Part shown: positions 6,757 to 12,938 of the stretch, in pieces
Numbering within the stretch: the stretch's first letter is position 1
Layout of the letters: each line of letters begins with the position of its first letter
DNA from: Alphaproteobacteria bacterium
Lineage (GTDB): Bacteria; Pseudomonadota; Alphaproteobacteria; CAAGCB01; CAG-977
Length of the DNA: 12,938 nucleotides
NCBI GenBank assembly: GCA_021639925.1
Contig: JAJXEL010000048.1
Span: 1 to 12,938 of the forward strand
Direction of reading: 5' to 3'
Made by a program: the position numbers and the translations under genes
The notes under the pieces: model-generated
What the model was told of the DNA's origin: nothing
What the model saw: only the letters and a program-made list of their open reading frames with translations
Database searches by the model: none

Positions 6757-8604
6757 ATGACGAATCTGCGCCTTTTACCGCCGACATTAGTTAACCGCAT
6801 CGCCGCGGGCGAAGTGCTGGAACGTCCGGCGTCGGCGGTAAAGGAGTTAGTCGAAAACGCTTTGGACGCCGGCGCGACCAAAATCGACGTCGTTTTAAAC
6901 GAAGGCGGCAAAGCGGCATTGACCGTTACCGACAACGGCAAAGGCATGACGCCCGAAGAAATGACTTTGGCCGTAGAACGTTTTGCGACGTCCAAGCTGC
7001 CTTCCGACGATTTGTTCGATATCCGTTTCCTGGGGTTCAGGGGCGAAGCGCTGCCGTCGATCGCATCGGTGGCACGCATGACGCTGATTTCCAGAACGGC
7101 ACAGGCGGATACGGCCTGGTCAATGTTTGTCGAAGGCGGCGAAAAGCACGCTCCTGAACCGGCAGCGGCGCCGCAGGGAACGCGCATCGAAGTCCGCGAT
7201 TTGTTTTATGCCGTTCCGGCGCGTTTGAAATTTCTAAAATCGACGCCGACGGAAACGGGATATATCCAGGAAATCATTGAAAAACTGGCTTTAGCTTATC
7301 CGTCCGTCGCTTTCACGCTGTCAGACGAAAAAAAACAAAGGCTGGATTTAAAACCTGTCGGCGCAGAAGAAGAAATCAAACGCGTCGCGCAGATCATCGG
7401 CGAAGATTTCACCGAAAACGCCGTACCGCTGCAGGTTGAACGCGACGGCATTGTTTTAAAAGGCTTTGTCGGTTTGCCGACGCTGAACAAAGCGACGGCG
7501 GCGGCGCAGTATTTCTTTGTCAACGGTCGTCCCGTGCGCGACAAAGTGCTGTTAGGGGCGATCAAAGCGGCTTATCACGAATTGCTGGCGGCGGACAGAT
7601 TCCCCGCGTTGGTTTTGTTTTTGCAGCTGCCCGCCGAAGACGTTGACGTGAATGTCCACCCGACAAAGGCCGAAGTCCGTTTCAGAAACGCGCAGGCCGT
7701 ACGCGGCATGATTGTCACGGCTGTACGGCAGGCTTTGATGAGTTCCGGACACCGCACTTCTTCAACTTTGGCGGCGGAAGCGCTGGACGTTTCCCTGCCG
7801 GAACCGGCTTCTCTGCCTATGCGTCCGGCGCCGGCCGTGCCCGCGCCCGCTTATTCCGGCGCAGCAAAATCGTATTCTTCATACCGTCCCGCGGCGCAAA
7901 AAAGTTATTCGTTTCAGGAAACGCGCGCTTTATTTAAGGCGAACGAAGCCTTTTCCGCTCCTATTGCCGAAAATCTGCCCGATACGCCGGTCGTCGGAGA
8001 AACGGAAAACGGCGACGACTTTCCGCCGCTGGGACTGGCGCGGGCACAGCTGCATAAAACGTACATCGTGTCCCAAACGCAGGACGGCATCGTCATTGTC
8101 GACCAGCACGCGGCGCACGAACGTCTGACGTACGAAAAGATCAAACAAAACATGGAAACCGGCAGCGCCGCGGCGCAATATCTGTTGTTGCCGGAAATCG
8201 TCGAATTAAACGCGGAAAAAAAGGAAGCCGTTCTCGGGCAAAAAGAAGAACTGGAAAAAACAGGTCTGCTGCTTGAACCGTTTGGCGACAATGCCGTTTT
8301 GATCCGCGCCACCCCTGCCGTTTTAGGCGAAACCGACGCCAAAGCGTTAATGAAAGATATTGCCGACACGCTGATTGAATTCGGCGACAGTCTGGCTTTA
8401 AAGGAACGGATAAAAAAAATCGCCGCGACAATGGCGTGTCACGGTTCCGTACGCGCGGGACGCAAGTTGGACGCGTCGGAAATGAACGCGTTGCTGCGCC
8501 AGATGGAATCGGTTCCCTATTCCGGCCAATGTATCCACGGCCGGCCCACATATATTGAATTGAAATTAAAAGATATCGAAAAGCTGTTCGGCCGCAGAGA
8601 ATAA
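6757..8604 (+). CDS. mutL: DNA mismatch repair protein MutL with endonuclease motif
   Basis: MutL links mismatch recognition by MutS to strand removal. The 615 residues begin with a GHKL ATPase domain: NRIAAGEVLERPASAVKELV with catalytic E33 and N34, DNGKGM (58-63), ATSKL, GFRGEALPSIASV and VDVNVHPTKAEVRF. A Pro/Ala/Ser-rich linker spans about 335-425. The C-terminal dimerisation domain has DQHAAHERLTYE (449-460), matching the metal-binding endonuclease motif DQHA-x2-E-x4-E, plus ACHGSVR (560-566) and CIHGRPT (from C592). It is therefore probably a nicking MutL of the kind found in bacteria without MutH. The start is four bases after the pgi stop with no strong ribosome binding site, so translation is likely coupled to pgi. 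It is the last gene of the plus-strand run; the terminator is about 140 bases downstream. Confidence 0.98.
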   Translation: MTNLRLLPPTLVNRIAAGEVLERPASAVKELVENALDAGATKIDVVLNEGGKAALTVTDNGKGMTPEEMTLAVERFATSKLPSDDLFDIRFLGFRGEALPSIASVARMTLISRTAQADTAWSMFVEGGEKHAPEPAAAPQGTRIEVRDLFYAVPARLKFLKSTPTETGYIQEIIEKLALAYPSVAFTLSDEKKQRLDLKPVGAEEEIKRVAQIIGEDFTENAVPLQVERDGIVLKGFVGLPTLNKATAAAQYFFVNGRPVRDKVLLGAIKAAYHELLAADRFPALVLFLQLPAEDVDVNVHPTKAEVRFRNAQAVRGMIVTAVRQALMSSGHRTSSTLAAEALDVSLPEPASLPMRPAPAVPAPAYSGAAKSYSSYRPAAQKSYSFQETRALFKANEAFSAPIAENLPDTPVVGETENGDDFPPLGLARAQLHKTYIVSQTQDGIVIVDQHAAHERLTYEKIKQNMETGSAAAQYLLLPEIVELNAEKKEAVLGQKEELEKTGLLLEPFGDNAVLIRATPAVLGETDAKALMKDIADTLIEFGDSLALKERIKKIAATMACHGSVRAGRKLDASEMNALLRQMESVPYSGQCIHGRPTYIELKLKDIEKLFGRRE

Positions 8605-8607
8605 CTA

Positions 8608-8640
8608 CTACTACCCGTAGGGGGCTACTACCCGTAGGGG
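8608..8640. repeat. Direct repeat CTACTACCCGTAGGGG, two copies, 17-bp period
   Basis: Two identical 16-base copies lie at 8608-8623 and 8625-8640, separated by one G and starting three bases after the mutL stop. Each contains CTACCCGTAG, an inverted repeat with a two-base centre. The second copy runs directly into GGCGGCC repeated twice (8639-8652). The CCCGTAGGGGCGGCC flavour resembles dispersed intergenic palindromic repeats, which is inference; only this one locus is visible. Confidence 0.75.
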
Positions 8641-8744
8641 CGGCCGGCGGCCGAGGCATAATGTCCTCCGGACAGGGGATCAGGTTGTGCCGGTAAAAAC
8701 TGACGCCCGTACGGCCAGTACCCTATCTGCAAAGCGCAGCTATA
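8641..8744. other. Stretch of consecutive small inverted repeats
   Basis: Several short self-complementary elements follow one another: CGGCC-GGC-GGCCG (8641-8653), TGTCC-TCC-GGACA (8662-8674), an imperfect GGT/ACC and ACTG/CAGT stem around CCGTACGG (8692-8722) and CTGC-AAAGC-GCAG (8727-8739). The density of paired elements directly before the terminator suggests a structured 3' region of the mutL transcript, a dispersed repeat element or a small RNA. No promoter is evident, so a separate RNA gene is not claimed. Confidence 0.4.
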
Positions 8745-8774
8745 AAAAATCCCCCGCATAAGCGGAGGATTTTT
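8745..8774. terminator. Bidirectional intrinsic terminator
   Basis: AAAAATCC-c-CCGC, loop ATAA, then GCGG-a-GGATTTTT form a 12-pair stem with a single C/A mismatch, including the A/T flanks. The plus strand ends in ATTTTT and the minus strand reads the same way, so the element can stop both the mutL-side operon and transcription arriving from the mutase gene. It lies 140 bases beyond the mutL stop and about 220 bases beyond the mutase stop. Confidence 0.85.
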
Positions 8775-8931
8775 CATTTGGATATAAAAGAACATTTAAG
8801 CCTTTTTGTTTCTGATGGAGTACACCCCATTCTTTTTCTTTGTTTTGTAACGACACCTGTCGTCATGCCAGTACTTAAAAAACACTCGTTTGAACGCAAA
8901 TCTTTTCTAAGCTTCTTTCAGAATAATGATA

Positions 8932-8974
8932 AATTGTGGCGAAATTATGGTCTGAATTGTGGCGAATTGTGGCA
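8932..8974. repeat. Cluster of four AATTGTGGC-type direct repeats spaced 10-12 bp
   Basis: AATTGTGGCG occurs at 8932 and 8955, AATTGTGGCA at 8965, and a degenerate AATTATGGTC at 8943. The start-to-start distances of 11, 12 and 10 bases are close to one DNA helical turn, so equivalent bases would face the same side. The cluster lies 22 bases past the end of the minus-strand mutase gene. It could be a protein-binding site or the trace of a small tandem duplication. Confidence 0.6.
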
Positions 8975-8996
8975 AAGACGCAAAAAATAAAAAATA

Positions 8997-10391
8997 TTAA
9001 ACAAATTCAATCGGTTGAACACTTTCAACCAGCTGAAACAAATCTCTTTTCAACAAATTTAATTCCTCCGGCGTATCGGCTTCACACCGGCCAACCAGGC
9101 ACGGCGACGTATTTGACGCCCGCAACAGCCACCACCCCGATGACGGGTAAACATATTTTATTCCGTCCGTTTCATCAAACGAATCACCGCGCGCGCGCAA
9201 AATTTCCTTAATCTTTTCAACGCATTGGAATTTCTCTGCGTCCGGACAGGAAATTTGGATTTCAGGGCTGGCAAACGTTTTCGGAATCCGCTGTATTCTG
9301 TCCTGCAGCGATTCGGTTTTTCTGTGCGCCGCAATATCCAGCAAACGGATCGCCGAATACAAAGCGTCGTCAAATCCGTAATACTTATCGGCAAAGCAGA
9401 TATGGCCGCTCATTTCCCCGCCCAAAGGAGAATTGGTTTCCTTCATTTTTGTTTTAATAAAAGAATGTCCCGTCCGCCAGATCAAAGGCTGTCCACCCAT
9501 GCGCCGAATTTCGGAAACAAATGTTTTGCTGGATTTAATATCGGCGATAAAAACGGCGCCGGCGCGGGTTTTTAAAATTTCTTCCGCGAAAATTTGCAGC
9601 AAACGGTCCGTTTCTAAAAATTCCCCCTGCGCGTCAATGACGCCCAGGCGGTCCGAATCTCCGTCAAAAGCAAGTCCCAGATCAGCTTTTTCGCGCAGAA
9701 CCGTTTCGCGTAAAACGGTCAGATTTTCGATCTTGGACGAATCTGGGGCATGAGCCGGAAAATTCCCGTCCACCCGTTCGTTCAGCACAATATGCCGCCC
9801 CGGCAAACGCTGCACCAGCGCCGGCACGACAACACCCGCCGTCCCGTTGCCGCAATCCCATACAACGGTCAAAGGCTTTCCGCCGAAACGAAAATCTTCA
9901 ACAAGCCGGTCAATATACCGGGGCAGAAAATCTTCTCGGTATAAAATGCCTGTTCCCTGTTCAAAATCATTCCGGTCAATCAAAGTTCCCAGATTTTGAA
10001 TATTTTCGGCGCAAAAGGATTTGCCGTCAATCATCAGCTTAAAGCCGTTATATTCTTTCGGGTTATGTGACGCCGTCACCATAACGCCGCCGGATTTTTC
10101 CGTTAAAACGGCTGCAAAATACAACATCGGCGTCGGACAGCAGCCGATATCCGCGACCTCCAGCCCGCAGGAAAGCAGCCCCCGGACCAGCGCCGCGGAC
10201 AAAACAGGCGTTGACAACCGTCCGTCCCCGCCGACCAGACATTTACGCAGACCCGCACGAATCAGTACGGTTCCAAACGCCCGGCCAATCAGTTCCGCCG
10301 CCCGATCCGTCAGCGTTAAACCTGCAACGCCGCGGATATCCGCGGCGCGCAGAACAGATTTATCCAAAATCCCCCGATCAGGTAATGACAT
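8997..10391 (-). CDS. manB: Phosphomannomutase / phosphoglucomutase (AlgC/PgmG type)
   Basis: This cytoplasmic alpha-D-phosphohexomutase interconverts mannose-6-P and mannose-1-P and, in most members, glucose-6-P and glucose-1-P, feeding GDP-mannose and UDP-glucose synthesis. With the start chosen here it has 464 residues, close to P. aeruginosa AlgC. The phosphoserine loop TASHNP puts the catalytic serine at S108, as in AlgC. The metal loop DGDSDR gives D243, D245 and D247, the sugar-binding loop is GEMSGH (325-330), and the phosphate-binding loop is RASNTSP (from R424). The start at 10391 is preferred because AAGG lies six bases upstream and it overlaps the pgm stop by only 14 bases; the longer reading from 10448 adds 19 lysine-rich residues inside pgm. 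Substrate preference for mannose or glucose cannot be settled from the motifs. Confidence 0.92.
   Translation of the reverse strand: MSLPDRGILDKSVLRAADIRGVAGLTLTDRAAELIGRAFGTVLIRAGLRKCLVGGDGRLSTPVLSAALVRGLLSCGLEVADIGCCPTPMLYFAAVLTEKSGGVMVTASHNPKEYNGFKLMIDGKSFCAENIQNLGTLIDRNDFEQGTGILYREDFLPRYIDRLVEDFRFGGKPLTVVWDCGNGTAGVVVPALVQRLPGRHIVLNERVDGNFPAHAPDSSKIENLTVLRETVLREKADLGLAFDGDSDRLGVIDAQGEFLETDRLLQIFAEEILKTRAGAVFIADIKSSKTFVSEIRRMGGQPLIWRTGHSFIKTKMKETNSPLGGEMSGHICFADKYYGFDDALYSAIRLLDIAAHRKTESLQDRIQRIPKTFASPEIQISCPDAEKFQCVEKIKEILRARGDSFDETDGIKYVYPSSGWWLLRASNTSPCLVGRCEADTPEELNLLKRDLFQLVESVQPIEFV
9013..9030 (-). terminator. Hairpin at the 3' end of the mutase gene, weak terminator candidate
   Basis: GGTTGAA and TTCAACC form a perfect 7-pair stem with a four-base loop inside the last codons of the mutase gene. 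On the minus strand a T-rich run (TATTTTTTATTTTTTG) follows, but only after about 17 further bases, so it is not a classic terminator. It may protect the message end or do nothing. Confidence 0.25.
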
Positions 10392-12012
10392 CAGGAGCCT
10401 TACGTCCCGTTTTGGCTTTGACGCCGGAAATTTCTTCGGCAATTTCAATCAGTTCCGCCAAAGCTTCTTGCGGATCCATGTCATGGCGGGCAACGTTGGG
10501 TTCGTATTTTTCAATGTAAATACGAATGGTCGCCCCCTGCGTTCCCGTACCGGACAAACGGAACACGATACGCGATCCGTCCTTGAACAAAACGCGGATT
10601 CCCTGATGCGCGCTTTCGCTTTTGTCAACGGGATCGACATATTTGAAATCGTCAAACGTTTCGACTTCGTAATCGCCGTAAAATTTCCCGACGCTGTCCG
10701 CCGCCATCGCGCGCATGTTATCCATGATTTCGTTGGCGATTTTGCTGTCAACGGCTTCATAGTCATGGCGGGAATAGAAATTGCGCCCGTATTTCTTCCA
10801 ATGCGCTTTGACGATTTCTTCCACCGACATGTTTACGGCGGCGATAATGTTCAGCCAGTACAAAACCGCCCACAAACCGTCCTTTTCACGAACGTGATTC
10901 GATCCCGTGCCGAAACTTTCTTCACCGCAGATGGTCGCTTTGTTCGCGTCCAGAAGGTTGCCGAAAAATTTCCAGCCCGTCGGCGTTTCATAACAGCTCA
11001 TGCCCATACCGCGGGCAACGCGGTCAACAGCCTGCGACGTCGGCATGGAACGCGCGACACCCGTCAGACCGCGGTCGTAACCGGGCGCATTCCAGAAATT
11101 CGCCACAATCACGGCCAGACTGTCGCTGGGGTTAACATAGAACTTGCGCCCCAAAATCATGTTGCGGTCGCCGTCGCCGTCCGAAGCCGCCCCGAAATCG
11201 GGCGCTTCGTCGGAAAACATATATTCGACCAGCTTGTGCGCGTGCACCAGATTCGGATCCGGGTGGCCGCCGCCGAAATCTTCCTTCGGTTCGCCGTTGA
11301 CAACCGTACCTTTGGGCGCTTTCAGCACTTCTTCCAAAATATATTTGGCATAAGGGCCGGTCACGGCATGCATCGCGTCGTAACGCATTTTAAAATTGCC
11401 GACTTCGAACAACCGGCGGATCAAATCAAAATCAAACAGCTTTGCCATCAGTTCGGCATAATCGGAAACCGGATCAATGATTTTGATTTTCGTTTCGCCC
11501 AAAACCTTTTCCCCGATCGTGTCCAAATCAATGTCGGGCGTGTCGGCGATCTGATAGCTTTCGATTTTCTGCGTGTTGGCGTAAATCGCTTCCGTTACTT
11601 TTTCGGGCGCGGGGCCGCCGTTGGAAATATTGTACTTAATGCCGAAATCTTCGGTCGGGCCGCCGGGATTATGGCTGGCGGACAGGATAATGCCGCCGAA
11701 AGCCTGATATTTACGGATAACGCACGACGCCGCCGGCGTTGACAGCAGCCCGCCTTTGCCGATCATCAGTTCGCCGAAACCGTTTGCGGCGGCCATTTTA
11801 ATGATCGTCTGAATGGCTTTGCGGTTAAAGTAACGGCCGTCGCCGCCGATCACCAACGTTTTGCCCTGAAAATCGTCAAGGCTGTCAAAAATAGACTGAA
11901 CAAAGTTTTCCAGATAATGCGGCTGTTCAAAAACGGTTACTTTTTTACGTAACCCGGAAGTTCCCGGACGCTGCCCTTCAAAAGGTTTTGTCGGAACGGT
12001 TTTAATATTCAT
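10378..12012 (-). CDS. pgm: Phosphoglucomutase, alpha-D-glucose phosphate-specific
   Basis: This cytoplasmic enzyme interconverts glucose-1-phosphate and glucose-6-phosphate, linking glycolysis to glycogen, UDP-glucose and envelope glycans. The 544 residues match the Agrobacterium/eukaryote-like Pgm subgroup. Motifs are PGTSGLRKKV (16-25), the phosphoserine loop SASHNPGG with S113, the metal loop DGDGDR (278-283), the sugar-binding loop CGEESFG (362-368) and FRLSGTGTQG in the phosphate-binding domain (484-493). The ATG has AGGGGGA about five bases upstream. A separate promoter candidate lies in the 109-base gap after mipZ. The downstream mutase gene starts within its last 14 bases, so the two are very likely cotranscribed. 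Confidence 0.97.
   Translation of the reverse strand: MNIKTVPTKPFEGQRPGTSGLRKKVTVFEQPHYLENFVQSIFDSLDDFQGKTLVIGGDGRYFNRKAIQTIIKMAAANGFGELMIGKGGLLSTPAASCVIRKYQAFGGIILSASHNPGGPTEDFGIKYNISNGGPAPEKVTEAIYANTQKIESYQIADTPDIDLDTIGEKVLGETKIKIIDPVSDYAELMAKLFDFDLIRRLFEVGNFKMRYDAMHAVTGPYAKYILEEVLKAPKGTVVNGEPKEDFGGGHPDPNLVHAHKLVEYMFSDEAPDFGAASDGDGDRNMILGRKFYVNPSDSLAVIVANFWNAPGYDRGLTGVARSMPTSQAVDRVARGMGMSCYETPTGWKFFGNLLDANKATICGEESFGTGSNHVREKDGLWAVLYWLNIIAAVNMSVEEIVKAHWKKYGRNFYSRHDYEAVDSKIANEIMDNMRAMAADSVGKFYGDYEVETFDDFKYVDPVDKSESAHQGIRVLFKDGSRIVFRLSGTGTQGATIRIYIEKYEPNVARHDMDPQEALAELIEIAEEISGVKAKTGRKAPDVIT
10398..10401 (-). promoter_or_regulatory. Ribosome binding site that sets the start of the AlgC-type mutase
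   Basis: AAGG on the minus strand lies six bases before the ATG at 10391, inside the end of pgm. It supports the 464-residue reading, in which the catalytic serine falls at residue 108 as in AlgC. Confidence 0.55.
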
Positions 12013-12053
12013 TCTGTCCCCCTGAAAAATTAAAAAACTAAAGATTTTCTAAC

Positions 12054-12082
12054 AGAATTACGGATCAAAAGGCATCTGTCAA
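12054..12082 (-). promoter_or_regulatory. Sigma-70-type promoter candidate for pgm
   Basis: The minus strand reads a perfect -35 TTGACA (12082-12077), then a 17-base spacer and AATTCT, or a 16-base spacer and TAATTC, as a weaker -10. Transcription would start about 35-40 bases before the pgm ATG. It allows pgm and the second mutase to be expressed independently of mipZ. Confidence 0.55.
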
Positions 12083-12087
12083 GATAA

Positions 12088-12111
12088 GCTTGTTTTATGC
12101 TTGTTTTATGC
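12088..12111. repeat. 11-bp tandem repeat GCTTGTTTTAT, two copies plus two bases
   Basis: Exact units lie at 12088-12098 and 12099-12109, followed by GC. The repeat begins five bases upstream of the -35 hexamer on the minus strand, where an activator or an A+T-rich UP-like element would act. The 11-base period is about one helical turn. Confidence 0.6.
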
Positions 12112-12121
12112 GGGTTTCAAA

Positions 12122-12934
12122 TCAGGTTTCAGACGAAACGTCTTCGCCGATCGCCTGCAAAATAGAGCGCAGCTCCTGCCTGGCCGCCACATGAGGCATG
12201 GACAAAGCGACGCCCGATCTGCCCGTTCCGACGTCCAGCAAAGTCAGCCCTTTTAAAAACAGTTCGCGGAAAATAATCCTTTCGCCCAGACCGGGCAGAG
12301 GCGTAAAATTGACGCGCTTGCCCAACGCTTCCAGCAATTTCCAGATTAATTTTTCATTGCGCGTCGAAACATGCATCACGCGGTTGCGCAAAACAAACCA
12401 GCGCGTCTGCGGCTTTTTTTGCGCCGCGCGTTTCTGCCTGGCCTGCCAGACGGTCTGCGCGTAATGCCCCGGCGATTTGATCGTCAGCGTTTCCGGTTCG
12501 ACTTTGGCCAAAACGTCCAGATCAATCAGGCTGTCGTTCAGCGGCGTAATCAAAATATCCGCCGCGACGTGCGCCAGACGGAACAGATAACTGTCCGAAC
12601 CGGCCGTATCGATAATGACAAAGTCGTTTTCGTTTCGCAGCTGTTCCAGCCGGCGTTCAAAAGCCCTTTCGTCTTCGCCGCGTTCTTCTTCAGTCGGGTT
12701 TTCCCGCACGGTTACGGATAAATGTTCGGGCAGCCCCGGCCCGATACCGCGGACGGCGGCATAGGCGGACCGGTTTTGAATATAATGTGTCAGCGTGCCC
12801 TGGCGTCCGTCCAGATCTATTGACGCCACCAGCTTTTTTTGGCGTAAAAACCACACGATCAGGTGCATCGCCAGCGTTGATTTGCCGGTGCCGCCCTTTT
12901 CGTTGCCGATAACGATGATTTTTCCCTTTGCCAT
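12122..12934 (-). CDS. mipZ: MipZ-type ParA/MinD ATPase, division-site positioning
   Basis: MipZ binds ParB near the chromosome poles and inhibits FtsZ polymerisation, placing the division plane at midcell in alphaproteobacteria. The 270 residues start with the deviant Walker A motif GNEKGGTGKST (10-20), with signature lysine K13 and K18, then SIDLDGRQG with D40 and D42 (K13 and D42 sit at the same positions as in Caulobacter MipZ). Walker B is FVIIDTAG (105-112), followed by ADILITPLNDSLIDLDVL, WFVLRNR and the MipZ-typical GERIIFRELFLKGLTLLDV (217-235) and AARQELR near the end. These later blocks distinguish it from plain ParA. Its ATG is only four bases from the window edge, so its ribosome binding site and promoter are not visible. 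No ParB gene is in the window. The stop is followed by 109 bases and then pgm on the same strand, with no intrinsic terminator between them. Confidence 0.95.
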   Translation of the reverse strand: MAKGKIIVIGNEKGGTGKSTLAMHLIVWFLRQKKLVASIDLDGRQGTLTHYIQNRSAYAAVRGIGPGLPEHLSVTVRENPTEEERGEDERAFERRLEQLRNENDFVIIDTAGSDSYLFRLAHVAADILITPLNDSLIDLDVLAKVEPETLTIKSPGHYAQTVWQARQKRAAQKKPQTRWFVLRNRVMHVSTRNEKLIWKLLEALGKRVNFTPLPGLGERIIFRELFLKGLTLLDVGTGRSGVALSMPHVAARQELRSILQAIGEDVSSET

Positions 12935-12938
12935 ATTG

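Larger units (their letters stand above)
8605..8996. other. Convergent intergenic region without a supported gene
   Basis: This 392-base gap separates the ends of mutL (plus) and the mutase gene (minus). The first 140 bases are G+C-rich and full of short repeats and inverted repeats, then comes a terminator hairpin. The remaining 220 bases are A+T-rich, with a perfect 5-2-5 inverted repeat CGACACCTGTCG (8851-8862) and a direct-repeat cluster near the end. No tRNA or convincing protein gene is visible. Confidence 0.8.

Noticed and set aside
8608..8640. CRISPR-like array
   Set aside because: There are only two 16-base copies with a one-base spacer and no cas genes, so it is a tandem repeat, not an array.
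8778..8990. 70-codon plus-strand open frame in the convergent gap
   Set aside because: It needs a TTG start, and the GGAGG before it is part of the terminator stem. Its last part is the AATTGTGGC repeat cluster, and no family resemblance is visible.
10392..10448. 19-residue N-terminal extension of the AlgC-type mutase
   Set aside because: It would overlap pgm by 71 bases and lacks a good ribosome binding site. The ATG at 10391 has AAGG six bases upstream and gives the family's usual numbering.
10021..11742. 573-codon plus-strand open frame opposite pgm and the AlgC-type mutase
   Set aside because: It spans two well-recognised minus-strand genes with intact motifs. Its product is Arg/Phe/Val-rich without any known domain, the usual look of an antisense shadow frame.

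Overview
The window looks like chromosomal DNA of an alphaproteobacterium with roughly half G+C (judged by eye). The evidence is a MipZ-type division ATPase (a family largely confined to alphaproteobacteria), an lspA / BamF-like lipoprotein / M16 / M16 / mutL gene order that I associate with that class, a MutL carrying the endonuclease motif, and an Agrobacterium-type glucose-specific phosphoglucomutase. The genus cannot be read from the sequence. Genes are tightly packed, often overlapping by 1 to 17 bases. I see no phage, insertion sequence, CRISPR array, tRNA or rRNA.

Plus strand, 46-8604, one probable long operon: ribF (FAD/FMN synthesis), lspA (lipoprotein signal peptidase), a cysteine-less isochorismatase-like protein, a short BamF-like lipoprotein, two secreted or periplasmic M16 proteins (one with the zinc site, one without but carrying the R/Y pair), pgi (glucose-6-phosphate isomerase) and mutL (mismatch repair). 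Every junction is an overlap or a gap of at most 28 bases. The first five genes after ribF concern the envelope: LspA would process the lipoprotein encoded two genes further on, and the M16 pair acts outside the cytoplasm. The usual ileS between ribF and lspA is absent.

The only long gene-free stretch is 8605-8996. It holds a 17-bp-period direct repeat, several small inverted repeats, a strong and apparently bidirectional intrinsic terminator (8745-8774), and a cluster of four roughly one-helical-turn-spaced direct repeats just beyond the end of the opposing gene.

Minus strand, 12934 down to 8997: mipZ, then after 109 bases with a good promoter candidate and an 11-bp tandem repeat, pgm, which overlaps by 14 bases a PMM/PGM-family mutase (manB/algC type). 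The two strands converge on the 8605-8996 gap. Together pgi, pgm and the second mutase connect fructose-6-P, glucose-6-P, glucose-1-P and mannose-1-P, the precursors for UDP-glucose and GDP-mannose and hence envelope polysaccharides.

Overall this is mainly a housekeeping region. The items most worth a second look are the isochorismatase-like protein with altered catalytic residues, the helically phased repeat cluster, the pared-down BamF, and the placement of the FtsZ-regulator mipZ directly before pgm.
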